Positions 47,590 through 59,705 of a stretch of 64,000 nucleotides of DNA are shown piece by piece (the stretch's first letter is position 1; each line of letters begins with the position of its first letter). The notes under the pieces were generated by a model, which was given only the letters and a program-made list of their open reading frames with translations, was not told where the DNA came from and did no database searches. The position numbers and the translations under genes were made by a program. Source of the DNA: Welwitschia mirabilis (lineage: Eukaryota > Gnetophyta > Gnetopsida > Welwitschiales); NCBI GenBank assembly GCA_051453625.1, contig JBOZIK010000001.1:326695-390694 (forward strand), given 5' to 3'.

Positions 47590-50500
47590 AATGTTATATT
47601 TGACATCGAAGATTTATTAAATCCTATAGTAATAGGATCCAATGCCTAATTTCTCTTAGAACTTAACAGACATTCTTTAAATAGCATTAGCACATATGCA
47701 TACCTATTATACCATTTATTTAAATAAAAAATACTAAATATAATTAATTATCCTACATCTTTAATCTTATGAAGAGCTATAAAATCATAGCCTACCTCAA
47801 GGGCTAAGGCATCCTTCATCTTTTATCATCACTAAATTTATGTTTAGCTAAGAGTCTACCATGATCAAAGTATTATTATTTATCCATATGTTAAAACTCT
47901 ACCATTTTAAATCAAGAATTTCAATGGCTATGATGAGGGCTTATCTCATCATGAGCTTCTAAGCCTCTCTTCTCCCTCCATGGTTATAAGGGAATTACTG
48001 ACTCATTGCCTCTGTCATGTTTTGCTCTAGATATTGATCTACACTAATTCAATATACTCTATAGTGCTTGCATCATTGGTGAATGCACTTCGATCTATGA
48101 TTAGATTATCTTACTTTTCCATCTTTGATTTAATTAAGATTATTAATTACGTAATAATATATTCTACACATTCTTTTGTGTTTCTTTCTTAAATCTATTC
48201 GTTAATGCTTTATAGGACTTAGATAAATGATATGTTATTTTACATGCTATCCTAGTGTTTCCTACACTTCATTGTAAGATCTAAACAATTTTTATACTTA
48301 AATTACACTTTTATTACATTTAGATTCTACAGTGAATGACTTATTATTCAAGTATAAATCCAATCTATACTAAGTGAATTATCTACTAGTTGGTTAGGGT
48401 TTATTTGTTTGGTTGCCTTATGAATAGTCATTTATGATTTCTAGGATAAGATATTTAATCTATTGAATTTGTTCTTTAATTACTTTTTAGACTCTTCTTC
48501 TATTCAAATCTATCGTTGAAAACTTTATCAATTCTTATTACTACGAGAGAAAAATAATTAGGGTTAATTATACTACAATAGAATACCTTAGTTTCTTATT
48601 TAAAATTTCTACCTATACCTTGATGGCCAGGATACATCTTTCATAAATTATAATTTTTCATACAAGTTAAGGTGTAGCAACATTTTTGTAAAACATGTTA
48701 CTAAAGACATACCTTAGGGTATTAAGGATAGTTAAGTATTCAACTAGATTTCAAACATGCTTATGAAAAGACTAGAAAGCTTAATGAGATTAAAAAAAGA
48801 AAGATAGATGCTAGCAATTATCAGATTTTACTAGATGATATGATAGTAAGTAATAAAAGCATTTGAGCTAGAGGAAAACCTATTATCATACTTGATGATA
48901 AATCATTAAAATTTTCTTCCAATTGACTAGGTAAATATTCGTGAGAATTTGATTAAGAAGCTACAAGAGTGAGAATATTGCATGACACTCATTAAAATAA
49001 AATTGTATACCATTGAATGTCCATCTGATATTCAACAATCCTCTTATCAAATCCCTTTATTATACATAAATGTTCCTAGATACACTAGAGTTTGACTCTA
49101 ATTCTTTTATAAATTAACCACTAGAAATTCTCTAAGTTCTGATTTTAAGACATAATTAAGTATCCATATTCTTGTTAGGTGTTATTGTAAAAACTAATCT
49201 TAGAATATCTATCATGCATATTACCTTATGCTAGCTCTTGTATTCTTAAGTTTCAATGATATGCTTTATAATAAATGTTTATGAAAAACAAGAATATTTT
49301 TAAATAATAACAAGTATTATGTAGTTTCTTATTTTCATGAAAAGAAACTATCAAGGCATATGAAAATGATTGATGAAGTTCCCTTTTATGAAACCTCTTA
49401 GTGATACCAAAGGTTACTTAACCTTTATACTGTAGGTTCAAAAGTGAGAGGATGCTATTGGGTTATACTCAATTAGATGCTATTTTAGATCATACTAAAT
49501 CAGTTTGATGGTTAATTGGGTTATGGTTAGCATCACGAGATCCCTTAGTAAAGTATGTCTATAGGTATCTTAAATAGATAACCATTGTTATATCTAATCG
49601 AAGTAGCACTATTAAGTGTGTAATTAGTATTCACACAACTCATATATATGTCTAACCATTTATGCAAGTCTAAATAAAAATATGAAGCACTAGTTATCTT
49701 TGATGAAAAGAACTATAAGATATTACTTAAAGTTGAATAATAGGGTGTGAAAATAAGTCACAATAGTCTTTTATTGCATTTTTTAAAATTTAATTACTTA
49801 TTAAAAGATTAGGTTGCTTTTTGAATAGAAAAAACAAAATTTCTAAATCAATTTCTCTAGCTAAAATCCAAACAAGGTTGTTGGGGAAAAAGAAAAAAGT
49901 AGTATAGTTAAAGAAATTCTTTTTGTGGAGTCCTATTGGTTAATGCCTTGCATACCATTTGGTATAGAAATAGCCTCATAAATAGAATGAATAAGTATTG
50001 TGGAACAAATAATTGTATTCCCACAAATTTTGTTAAGTGAAGAAGTTATTCATATTGATATAATTTAACATTAGAATAATGATGTCCACTTCTTGTGAGA
50101 TTTAATCATGTAAATCATTTAAGCATCTAACCGAGATTTATTATTTAGTTTTGTTAAATGAAAATTTAGTTTATGGTTACTCCATGCAAGTAATTCTACT
50201 TTGTAGAATTTAGATGAAGCCTGTCTACTTTAACATTCTTGAATTTAATCATAGTAAAATCTTTTAACATTAGGAAGCATCTAGAAGATGTAGTACTAGG
50301 CTTAAGTTCTTTATTTGTAATCATAAGACATCTATCAATCAAAAGTTCCATATATTTTCTAATGACATTTAGGATAATCAATAGACACAAGAAAATGATA
50401 ATATTCCCTTGCTGCTCTTCATGCTTAGTACGGAACAATATAAACATAAGGGAAATGATTTTGGTAGCCAGTATCAAACCAAGCGAATTTGTCTTGCTTA

Positions 50501-51400
50501 CAACAAATAAAACATTATCATGCTCCTTATCTCTTAAATATTTATAACATAAGCTCAACTAAGGTTTGTGAAGTCTTTAATATTTCACATAAATATTTCA
50601 TGGGAGTTGGTATACAATTTGTACTTGAGAAAGCTAAGAATCATGACGTATAATTATAAGACTATTAAGATGTTCAATCAAAGTAACAAAAGACTTCATT
50701 ATTTGTAGCTTTGGGTATTAGTTTTCTTGTTTGTTTCATATGTGCCATTTTACAACATGTGGGGACTTTAAGTAAAACCTCTGTCAAGGAATTATGAACA
50801 AAAGGAACCAAAGGCATGAAACTTCTTAACCCAAGGAAATTTAGCTAGAGTTAACATTTGGTAATTTAGGTAACTAGTTCGTACTATATGATACTTTAAA
50901 TTGGAGGAAAGGACAAAGGAAAAGGAAAAGACCATAGCAAGAGGGAAATGACAAAGCACTAGCATAGAAGTTCAAAACTAAGATCACACTAAAAGAGTCT
51001 AATGAATAGCATAGTCATTTGATCATGTCTACTAAGTCACATTAGGTAAAAGCCTCAATATCTTGAGTTCTTGAATCCAATGCTGCATAGTACATCTGAA
51101 AACACCTATAAAACTATTAACAGAATAATACTAATATATTGTTATCTATTTAGGGAATGTTGAACTCGAAACTTTTAGTGAATGTATTTTCTCCAAGAAT
51201 ACAACCATCATAATTACCCAAACCTTTCCTAAAAATACAATGATCACTTTAAAGAATGATTTTAATTATGCCTAAGGCTTTATGGTATGTCAGCTCATCC
51301 AAAAGTTTGAACCCATAACCTCCTAAATATAAGATAAATAGCCTTTTAATTCAATTAACATCCTTTCAAAATTAAAACCAATATTTATTATAATTTTACG
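47590..51400. other. AT-rich stretch, no gene recognised
   Basis: No domain or repeat border is recognised. The two opposed open frames near 50,196-50,558 overlap, have low-complexity hydrophobic composition and match nothing I know. This stretch may hold decayed transposon DNA and, at its right end, the promoter region of the gene starting at 51,591. Confidence 0.45.
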
Positions 51401-51590
51401 AAGTCTCTCTTGCAGTCTCATTACAAATTGTCACATGTATTTACCATCCCTATTATGGAGGATTTTGTCATTTGTGCGAAATGTTTTCGAGTTACAAAAT
51501 GTGAGATAAAGAGTTCCCTAGGCAACCTGCGTTTGGTTTACGGGCATCGCTTCTACTGCCTTCGATCACAACGCATAGCAAGGTGCAGGC

Positions 51591-51864
51591 ATGGCAGCTA
51601 CAACATCCATTTACGGCATTCCCTCACTGAGTAACAGGCAGACTTCATTTGGACATGGCCAATCCCTTTTCCAGGGAAAACGCTTGCACCTGTTTTCCTT
51701 CTCTAATGCAGGGAACAAACGTCCGTTGTCATTAAGAAATCGGAATTCAGTATCGCTGCAAAGTTGTCCAGCTTTGCCTATCATTTCCAACGTTCCTGTA
51801 GTTGGTCCAGTTTTTGCGTTTGTTACCAACCCCGTTTTTCTCCTCGCTGTGTATCTTCTTGGAG
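51591..51864 (+). CDS. First exon of a plastid-targeted small membrane protein (partial)
   Basis: The start context GGCATGGCAGC fits the plant ATGGC consensus. The exon gives 91 codons plus one base, with no stop, then GGAG followed by GTAAAA, a good donor. Residues 1 to about 55 are Ser/Arg/Lys-rich with very few acidic residues (MAATTSIYGIPSLSNRQTSF at the start), as in a chloroplast transit peptide. Residues about 66-91 (NVPVVGPVFAFVTNPVFLLA and on to YLLGG) form a likely membrane segment. The GC content and codon use differ clearly from the surrounding decayed repeats, and there is no lesion. I do not recognise the family. Reading through the donor would add nine residues to a stop, giving 100 aa. 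Later exons are not identified; element D lies in the putative intron. Confidence 0.7.
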
Positions 51865-53101
51865 GTAAAAAAATTCTCCTAGGATATTATTAGCTATGTA
51901 TCCTCCTCTTGGTCTACTATAACCTAAATTCTTGGGAATGATTTCCTTTCCCATTATCATGATGTATTATCTCTCTTTCTTTCTTTGTATGCTATTTGAG
52001 TGGATTAAATCTCATATGTTAAGGAAATTTCAATGTCCAGCAGGCAAGAATGTCTTTGATAGCAATCTTATTTGTTATTTGTCCATGCTAGGGTAATCCC
52101 TTGGTCTTCTCAATGATTAATTGCCCAGAAGCCTCCCTTGTGGATACAACTAAAGTTTGGCAAACAAAATCTTCGCTCAAGAGATGTAGTTTTTGGAATT
52201 TGCTTGTGTTCCTACTTAGCATTCATACAGATATAACGGTTTCAATTCCATGTGATTCTAGTTGTGAGTATAATTGATTAGTGTAGTGATGTCAAAGTAA
52301 CAATTTATTTGATAAGATTTATCAAAAAGAAAATGGCTATAGGAAACTAATTCACCAATTGTAAGATTTGCTTAATAGTAGCTAATCCATCCTTTACACA
52401 GTATAAGTCATTTGATCGATACCTATAAGTGGTGAGTGGTGAGCTTGAATATTGCAGGCTTGTTCTAAAGTATTTATGTTGGCCTGTGTTTCTAACCATC
52501 TATTTAAGGTACACTTTGATATAGGATTTAATGCCGTGAGTATAAATCATAAGTAAATCTTAGACATTTGATGTGAGGTCTTCGTCTAACAGTGCCACCA
52601 ATGTGTTTTTCATCTGGCCAAGCAACCTAATGACACTAGTGGGTATGATGCGGTTTCTCATGAATTTACATCTTTGAAAAAGAACAATTAATAGTAGCCA
52701 TTGATTACTATCAATCAAATTCTAGTTTGAATGTTTAGACTTTGGAGTAAAATGTAATAAAGATTAGTTTTTCTTCTTTGTAAGGAGGGAAGGCTTTTTT
52801 CATAAGCTTAATAAGTGTGTATGACAAAACTGGTTAGGCCACTTGTTAGACTACGACATTAGTAGTTCATAATGAGCTAAACAACTCCTAGAAGAGTACA
52901 AGACAACTTACAAGACCCACCTTGTAGTGAAAAACAACCAAAAGAGCAAAATAGAAGTTAGAAACCAAAGGTCCAAGTTTTGTAAAGAAAAACATTTATT
53001 TGAATAAAAAATATATGAGGTTATGAAACTAACTCTTGTGTTAAAGTTTGGATGTTGTGCTATTCATATGCTGGAATTTTGTAAAGAATGTTAGCTTCTG
53101 G
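51865..53101 (+). other. Putative intron, first part
   Basis: Non-coding sequence begins after the donor at 51,865. No transposon border is recognised. No second exon can be assigned with confidence. Confidence 0.45.
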
Positions 53102-53579
53102 TATTTCATTTACATGTTGTTTAGTTACAAGTTAATTTGCTTGATTAGTAATAGAGATCTTCCTTATCCCATGGATTTTCTTTGCCTTAAAGGGATTTAT
53201 CATGCAAATTACCATGTTTTGTGGCTCTTCTGGGTTTGCCTTTTTGTCATTTTATGCTATGTTCTTTTTGTTGTTGTTTCAGAAAATGATCCTATCGTGC
53301 TTTGATGCTTCTTAAGTCAAGTCATTGGGTACCCTTCTATTATTTCATTTACATGTTTTTTTAGTAACAAGCTAATTTGGTTGATTGGTAATAGAAATCT
53401 TCATTCTCCCATGGATTTTCTTTGCCTTAAAGGGCTTTATCATGTAAATTAGCATGTTTTGTGGCTCTTCTTGGTTGGCCTTTTTGTCATTTTATGCTTT
53501 GTTCTTTTTGTTGTTATTGCAGAAAATGATCCTATCATGCTTTGATGCTTCTTAAGTCAAGTTATTGGGTACCCTTCCT
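53102..53579 (+). repeat. 240-bp tandem duplication, each copy with an acceptor-like site
   Basis: Copies start TATTTCATTTACATG at 53,102 and 53,341 and are similar along their length. Each contains a T-rich stretch ending in CAG (AG at 53,281-53,282 and 53,521-53,522) followed by AAAATGATCCTATC, a plausible 3' splice site. Joined in phase to the exon ending at 51,864, copy 1 would add ENDPIVL and stop. An 85-codon open reading in copy 1 is probably incidental. Confidence 0.7.
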
Positions 53580-53647
53580 ACATGAAATATTATTAGTGCA
53601 AGTTGTATAATGTTTTGTTCTTTAGTTGATTGCATTATTTAGTATGT

Positions 53648-53652
53648 AGAAG
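53648..53652. repeat. Element D target-site duplication, left (AGAAG)
   Basis: AGAAG directly precedes the LTR and recurs at 62,799-62,803 directly after the other LTR. Confidence 0.85.
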
Positions 53653-54895
53653 TGTTGTGACGCTAAATTGTATGTATTTGATGGGGTATTTTGAGTACTT
53701 TTGCAGGACATTTAAATAGGTTTAGATGGAATTCTAAGGATTATGGAGATTTGATGGGATAATCACGGAAACATGCAATTCTTGATGTATTTAGAGGCAT
53801 TCTAGGCAGATTCTGACACTTAACATTTTAATGAGAAGACCAATGATGCAGGAGGCCGACTGCTCTTAGCGGGAAAGCTTAGGAAGCCTATTGTTCCCTA
53901 GGTCATCTAGACAATAGTCAAGATGACAGTGATGCTTACATGGACCAAGGCTGCAGGGCTGGAAGTTGATCAATCATCTCTTATTGCGGGGTATCGTCCC
54001 TAGAGTTGTCTGAATGATAGGTAGGACGATAACTATTTTATTTAAACAAAACGAATTATCTTTGTAATGGGGTCATGCACCCCATGTGGGCTGTTAGGTT
54101 TCAGCTCCAACTTCTAGGGTCTTGCTTCCAGAATCTTCAATGTAAAGCTATAAATACTCCCTTGTCCTCACTCTCAAAACCATTCTTTGTACCAGAAAGT
54201 CCTGTGATGGGATATTGAAGGATAGGAGGTCCATCCATAGCTACAAAGAGAAGTCTTCCTTAGTGTTGGGCTGTGTATCCTCCAATAAGGTGCTGCTGCT
54301 TTGTAAGTGGATGCTTGATTCATTCAAGATTAATACAAAGACTGCTTTACTTCTCTTATGTGCATCTCCTTTATTGTTCATGTTGGTTATGATTTTGTGA
54401 TAATTTCATAGTTGATCTAGATTATAAAGGCAACCTTTGTTAAGGTTGACATTATTGGTTTAGATCTTGCATTTCATTTCATATTGCATTCCCATAGTTG
54501 CATTTATCTATATTTTATTTGATGTATCTAATAGCTTATGTTAATTAGGCTTAAATGATAGTTTTCCTAAGTGATCTAAGTTATAAGAGCTGATCTTGGT
54601 GACAGAAAGATTAGTAGTCAAATAGATTCATTATTTGCGTTTCATCTATAAGCATTGCATTATCATTCATCTTGCATCATATTCTTGCATTGTTTTCTAT
54701 TTTTATTTATTTACAGGAAAAAAGACTAAAAGTACTTTGGCAAAATCAATTCTCTAACTTCTAGCTTAGTACTTTCAACAGATTATGACATTCGGGTTAA
54801 ATTCTGTCTATATTAGTGTGTGTTTTTTTGCAAGCATTTGTGATTGATAGGAAGTGCCTAAGGACTTAAAGATTGTATAATTTCACACGACAACA
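53653..54895 (+). repeat. 5' LTR of element D
   Basis: 1,243 bp, TGTTGTGACG to CACGACAACA. A TATAAATA box lies at 54,149-54,156. It contains a stretch near 54,063-54,140 (ATGCACCCCATGTGGGCTG) that is absent from the 3' LTR. The open frame at 54,215-54,400 is within the LTR and has no counterpart protein. Confidence 0.88.
54149..54156 (+). promoter_or_regulatory. LTR TATA box of element D
   Basis: TATAAATA, also present in the other LTR at 62,053-62,060. Confidence 0.6.
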
Positions 54896-54898
54896 TTT

Positions 54899-54917
54899 TG
54901 GTGCAATTATCGGGGTA
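54899..54917 (+). promoter_or_regulatory. Element D primer binding site (Asp-tRNA type)
   Basis: TGGTGCAATTATCGGGGTA starts three bases after the LTR. It matches the plant gypsy site TGGCGCCGTTGCCGGGGA, complementary to tRNA-Asp, with changes mostly of the C-to-T or G-to-A kind. Confidence 0.78.
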
Positions 54918-55508
54918 GGCCACAAGGAGCTGGAGGATTGTCACTATCTAGATAAGTATATTGGATTTCGATTTGAGTTATTTATCTGAATAGTGCTATG
55001 TTTTTACTGTAGATTCCATAGGTTTATTTTTCGCAATTTTTCATTTCAGTAGTGTTAATAAGCCCTGTCGTCCTTTCTGTCGTCTAGACGATGGTACGAA
55101 TGACTGTCTGCAGTTAGCTTTTTTCTGTTTTATTTTTGTTTTTTGCAGTAAGATTTTCTATTTTCGGGTAGTGTAATAAAGTCGACGTCCTCTTCTCTGT
55201 TGTCCAAACGACTAAGCGGACGGTGGATGACAGAAAGGACGACTATTAGGATTTTTACTTCTGTTTCTATTTTCTTTTCAATGTTTTTTTTTTTTTTTTG
55301 TTTTCTGCAAGATGTCTATTGGTCATCTCACATATCATTCAGATGGTTGTCAAGATGACAAGCATTACGCATTTTTTTGAGTGCTAAAGATCCAAACAAT
55401 TTTGTTAAAAAGATAAAATATCAGAGGGAGCAGAGCTTGGTGTTCACCTTGTACTTATCTTTGTTACCATCTTGATTAATTCTTTTTGTTCCACCTTTCT
55501 CTTTTGTT
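54918..55508 (+). other. Leader of element D
   Basis: Untranslated leader between primer site and ORF. It holds a 15-T run near 55,285 and several GTCGTCTAGACGA-like words, the clearest at 55,079-55,091. Confidence 0.55.
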
Positions 55509-55511
55509 TTG

Positions 55512-56870
55512 ATGAATAGTGATAAAAGGACCCTTAGAGAAATTCTTTCTAAAAGGAGGAAAAACTTGAAGATTTCTGAGGAACATGGTAAAAAAACACT
55601 TCGAGAAATTTTTGCAGAAAAAGGGAGGACAACACCAAATGTTGTTGAGATTAGGAATTCAGCTCCTTCCTCTTTTCAACCCCCTAATTTTTCCTACTTT
55701 TTTAAGACTTCATATAGAAATGACAACAAAGATTTTCAAATTTCAGGGATTCCACCTCATTTAGAGAAGCATTGTATAATCGTTTTAGCAAATTCAGTCC
55801 ATGTCCCATTAATTACTATGAAGAAGAAGAGCCATATCTCATGAATTACTATGAAAAAGACAATGACTCAATAAAAGAAATGAGGGAAGGGATGAAGAAG
55901 ATGCGAGAAAATTTAGAAAATCAAAATAAGAAACTAGAAAATCTGATTAGGATTTTCAACAAACAATGTTACAAAATCAAGGTTTGTTTTACAACACAAA
56001 ATCGTATTACATCCTACCTTGAGAAAAATGAGAAAGAACTTACGAACAAGTGACAACGATTCTTGCTTTCAAATAGAAGATGAGATTTTGGATCAAACTT
56101 CAATATCCCACTCATTAGGAGATGTCCAAAAGGAAGACAACAATGACTCAACTCAATTTTTCAACAATAAGGATCGGGATGATTATTTATTGGATGATGA
56201 TATTAAAACACTAGATTATATCATTGAAATCCATTTACTGCTAGAAAATATAGATGGAATAGAAGAATCATTTCATAAGGAATCTGAAAATTTTTCCATC
56301 TATGATGAAGGTGATACGCACATTTCTCTTAATGACCTTTTTGATGAATCTAACAACTTGGAGAATGAGAGCAATACTCAACAAGAAAAGGAAGGTATAG
56401 TTAAAAACAATGACAAGGAAAGTGGAAAAGCAATCCAACAAAGTAATGATGAAGACAATAATGAAGAAAAGGAATATAGTAAAGAACCTGTAAAGATACA
56501 ATCAAACTTCAGAGAGGATAGACTTGTTCATTCTACCCATGTTTCTCCATCCCTTCCACCTATGCTTTCATGTAAGACTCTAAATCACATCCTTTCTTCT
56601 ACTTCTACTTCCATATTACCTTGTGATCTTATAATAGTAATCTTTCTCCATTTTTTCCTTTTGAACCTTCATGTAATTCTCAAAGCCACATCGTTTTTTT
56701 TGACTTTAATGAAGCCTAGGATTTTGAAGAGTCTATTCTTAATATCTCTCCATCTTTTCCTTTTAAAACTCCATGTGATACTCAAAGTAACATCCTTCCC
56801 TTTTCTACCAAGTCCACTTTACCTTGTGATTTTAATGATTACATTTTTTAAAAGTATGACTTGAAATATC
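55512..56870 (+). pseudogene. Element D ORF1: acidic, coiled-coil protein of unknown family
   Basis: The ATG at 55,512 opens a basic N-terminus (DKRTLREILSKRRKNLK). A short direct repeat of the LREI motif follows near residues 27-37 (KKTLREIFAEKG). After a frameshift near 55,775 the reading continues as NYYEEEEPYLMNYYEKDN. A heptad-like coiled coil is next (EMREGMKKMRENLENQNKKL, about 55,880-55,940). A second frameshift near 56,040 leads to a long Asp/Glu/Asn-rich region (about 56,070-56,520; for example DDDIKTLDYIIEIH). The part after about 56,520 has shifted again and is hydrophobic by frame error. No zinc knuckle, gag core or protease is visible. It stands where gag should be, so a gag-like role is an inference from position only. 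Confidence 0.55.
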
Positions 56871-57059
56871 TTAGAGTTTTAAATTAGAGTAAATCTTATC
56901 TTATTAATCCAAATCCATGCTTAGAATTAAATGTTAAGATCTTCTTAATTATGTTAAATGTATCTCAATCACTCATCCTAAGAAGTTTCTTACAAAGCCT
57001 TAAATCCCAAATACTACCTTTAATGTCTTCCATGTTTAATATCAAGCTTTGAATGAAAT

Positions 57060-58060
57060 ATATGTTTCAACTCCTTTAAATCATAAGTTTAATAAGAGAT
57101 TGTTTGTTCATGAGTTATATGAAATTTTTATCTCTTATATTACTACTAAAACTTATGGAGATAAAATGTGATGTGGTCATGCTAATTGAAAAAAGGCTTA
57201 TTTTCTTATTGAAAATCCACATCTTGAGTTGAATGATAGAAAGCTTTTTAATTTTACTAGACATTCTAAAGAGCCTTCAAAATATTCTGGATCTATTTTT
57301 TGAGTTATGTCTTACATGCATTTTATAATGATACTTATAATTTATAATGTTTTAATAAGAGATTATTTATTAATGACATGTATCACTTCTTTATCTCTCA
57401 TTTAAATTTTGAAATTTATGCTATCAGAGTTTTATTATTTTACTCTCTCTTCCTCAAATTGATTTTACTAAAAAATGATTATATACCTTTTATGTTTTAT
57501 CAGTTGGTAAATATTTGATTTGGTTCTTAATTTTTTGTAAGAATGAAATATCTTATGACTATAGCCTTAGAACAATCTTTCTTTTTCTTTCTTTTCAATA
57601 AAAGTGTTGAATAGATTTTAGGATTTGAATAAAATTTTTTTTTAGTTTACTTTGGTATTTCCTTTTTACTCTTATATTTTTATGACTTTGACTTTGATTT
57701 TTGTTTTAAGCAATAAATTAATCTTAAAATGGTTAGGTTATTACCTTATTAAGAAAGTACATTTTAATGGANNNNNNNNNNNNNNNNNNNNNNNNNNNNN
57801 NNNNNNNNNNNNNNNNNNNNNNNNNNNNNNNNNNNNNNNNNNNNNNNNNNNNNNNNNNNNNNNNNNNNNNNTTTTGTAATGATACTCATGATTTACGATG
57901 ATTCAATAAGAGATTATTTGTTAATGAAATTTATCACTTCTTCATCTTTTATTTGGATTCTGAAATTTGTGCTATCAAAGTTTTATCCTTTTACTCTCTT
58001 TTCCTCTAATCGATTTTAGTCCAAAATGATTGTATACCTTTTATGTTTTATCATTGGTTT
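57060..58060 (+). repeat. Repeated protein-like block in element D
   Basis: A phrase NKRLFV followed by (H/N)E(L/I)Y and FIS is readable at 57,091, 57,354 and 57,904. The nucleotide blocks at 57,317-57,500 and 57,872-58,060 are similar over their length but not identical, so they are an old duplication and not an assembly overlap. A 100-N gap (57,772-57,871) lies between. The protein family is not recognised. Confidence 0.55.
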
Positions 58061-58290
58061 CTATTTGATTTGACCATTACTTTTCTGAAAACATACAATA
58101 CCCAAGTGCATCTTTTACACAACAAGTTAACCTCTAAATGACTAGGTCCTATCCTTTAAAAAAAGTATATTCTAATGGCTCAGTTAAAATCTCCAATCCA
58201 AACACTTGGGAAATTTAGAAGTTAACAAAGAAAGGTTGAAAATCTATGAATCACCTATTGATCAAACCTTGAATCCGATAGAAGCACTTG
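57715..58290 (+). pseudogene. Integrase C-terminal tail trace of element D
   Basis: Two partial copies appear. The first, LKWLGYYLIKKVHFNG at 57,725-57,771, runs into the gap. The second, about 58,138-58,290, reads with frame changes as a WLGPYLIKKVYPNGSVEI-like segment. It then continues through NPNTWEI to NKERLKIYESPIDQTLNPIE. The pattern of a conserved Trp-GP box, then NG-(S/A)-V, then VN-x-(Q/E)-RLK, is that of the C-terminal tail of gypsy integrase (family knowledge). The catalytic core and the RT are not seen upstream. Confidence 0.6.
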
Positions 58291-58535
58291 TCTTGGAAGT
58301 TCTCTTGCCATTGTCTAAATTCTTTCTTAGCCTATTCCTTTGGTGGACGTCATGTTATCACTTGAACATCTTTAACTTGATCAATGTATTACTTTATGAA
58401 GTTACCATGACTAGTAATCTTTTACCTGGGCATTTCACAGTGATAAGATCGGGTTTACTTATCTTAAGAAATTCGTATGTCTATGAACTTCATTTTGATG
58501 GAAGATGCCTTGATTCTTGTGTTCTCTCTTCATGG

Positions 58536-59705
58536 TGTGAATCTTTAGTTGTTTAAATATGTCTTCCGTTGTTTCTCATCTGATTACTTCACCCTTGTCT
58601 TTAAGAGTACTTGGTCATGTGGAATTTACTTGCTTCACTTAGAGAAAAAAAGGAAAAAAAAGGGAAAAGAAGAAGAGAAAAGAAGGAAAAAAGAAGAAGA
58701 AGAAGAGAAAAGAAGGAAAAAAGAAGAAGAAGAAGAAAAGAAATAAATAATGACCATGATCTTTTGTATCTGAGCTAAAAACATGATTACCATNNNNNNN
58801 NNNNNNNNNNNNNNNNNNNNNNNNNNNNNNNNNNNNNNNNNNNNNNNNNNNNNNNNNNNNNNNNNNNNNNNNNNNNNNNNNNNNNNNNNNNNNNNNNNNN
58901 NNNNNNNNNNNNNNNNNNNNNNNNNNNNNNNNNNNNNNNNNNNNNNNNNNNNNNNNNNNNNNNNNNNNNNNNNNNNNNNNNNNNNNNNNNNNNNNNNNNN
59001 NNNNNNNNNNNNNNNNNNNNNNNNNNNNNNNNNNNNNNNNNNNNNNNNNNNNNNNNNNNNNNNNNNNNNNNNNNNNNNNNNNNNNNNNNNNNNNNNNNNN
59101 NNNNNNNNNNNNNNNNNNNNNNNNNNNNNNNNNNNNNNNNNNNNNNNNNNNNNNNNNNNNNNNNNNNNNNNNNNNNNNNNNNNNNNNNNNNNNNNNNNNN
59201 NNNNNNNNNNNNNNNNNNNNNNNNNNNNNNNNNNNNNNNNNNNNNNNNNNNNNNNNNNNNNNNNNNNNNNNNNNNNNNNNNNNNNNNNNNNNNNNNNNNN
59301 NNNNNNNNNNNNNNNNNNNNNNNNNNNNNNNNNNNNNNNNNNNNNNNNNNNNNNNNNNNNNNNNNNNNNNNNNNNNNNNNNNNNNNNNNNNNNNNNNNNN
59401 NNNNNNNNNNNNNNNNNNNNNNNNNNNNNNNNNNNNNNNNNNNNNNNNNNNNNNNNNNNNNNNNNNNNNNNNNNNNNNNNNNNNNNNNNNNNNNNNNNNN
59501 NNNNNTGTGAGTCTTTAGTTGTTTAAGTATGTCCTCCCTTGTTTCTCATCTCATTACTTCACCCTTGTCCTTAAGAGTACATGGTCATATGGGATTTACT
59601 TCTATTATTAAAAAAAGGGGAAAAAAGAAAGAAAGAAAAAGAAAAAAAATAAATAACGTCCATGATCTTTTGTATCTAAGCTAAAAACATAGTCACCATG
59701 ATGCC
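58536..59705 (+). repeat. Large tandem duplication in the 3' part of element D
   Basis: The block at 58,536-58,793 recurs at 59,506-59,702, from TGTGAATCTTTAGTTGTTTA to AAAAACAT. The copies differ at many positions. A 712-N gap (58,794-59,505) separates them. Both contain a purine-rich tract followed by ATAAATAA. It differs from the 43.4-kb gap, where the flanks are identical. Confidence 0.65.
58641..58743 (+). repeat. 103-nt pure purine tract
   Basis: Every base from 58,641 to 58,743 is A or G, with an internal unit near GAAGAAGAGAAAAGAAGG repeated. The open frame across it (Lys/Glu repeats) is a by-product. Confidence 0.9.

Noticed and set aside
47355-47649. Thr/His- or Cys/Val-repeat proteins
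   Set aside because: They are translations of the GT microsatellite.
50196-50558. 120-codon minus frame and overlapping 102-codon plus frame
   Set aside because: They overlap head to head, have low-complexity composition, lack a splice or promoter context and match no family I know.
51611-51829. 72-codon minus frame
   Set aside because: It is the shadow of the plastid-protein exon on the plus strand.
54215-54400. 61-codon frame in the 5' LTR of element D
   Set aside because: The 3' LTR copy of the same stretch does not keep it open.
58549-58746. Lys/Glu-repeat protein
   Set aside because: Translation of the pure-purine tract.
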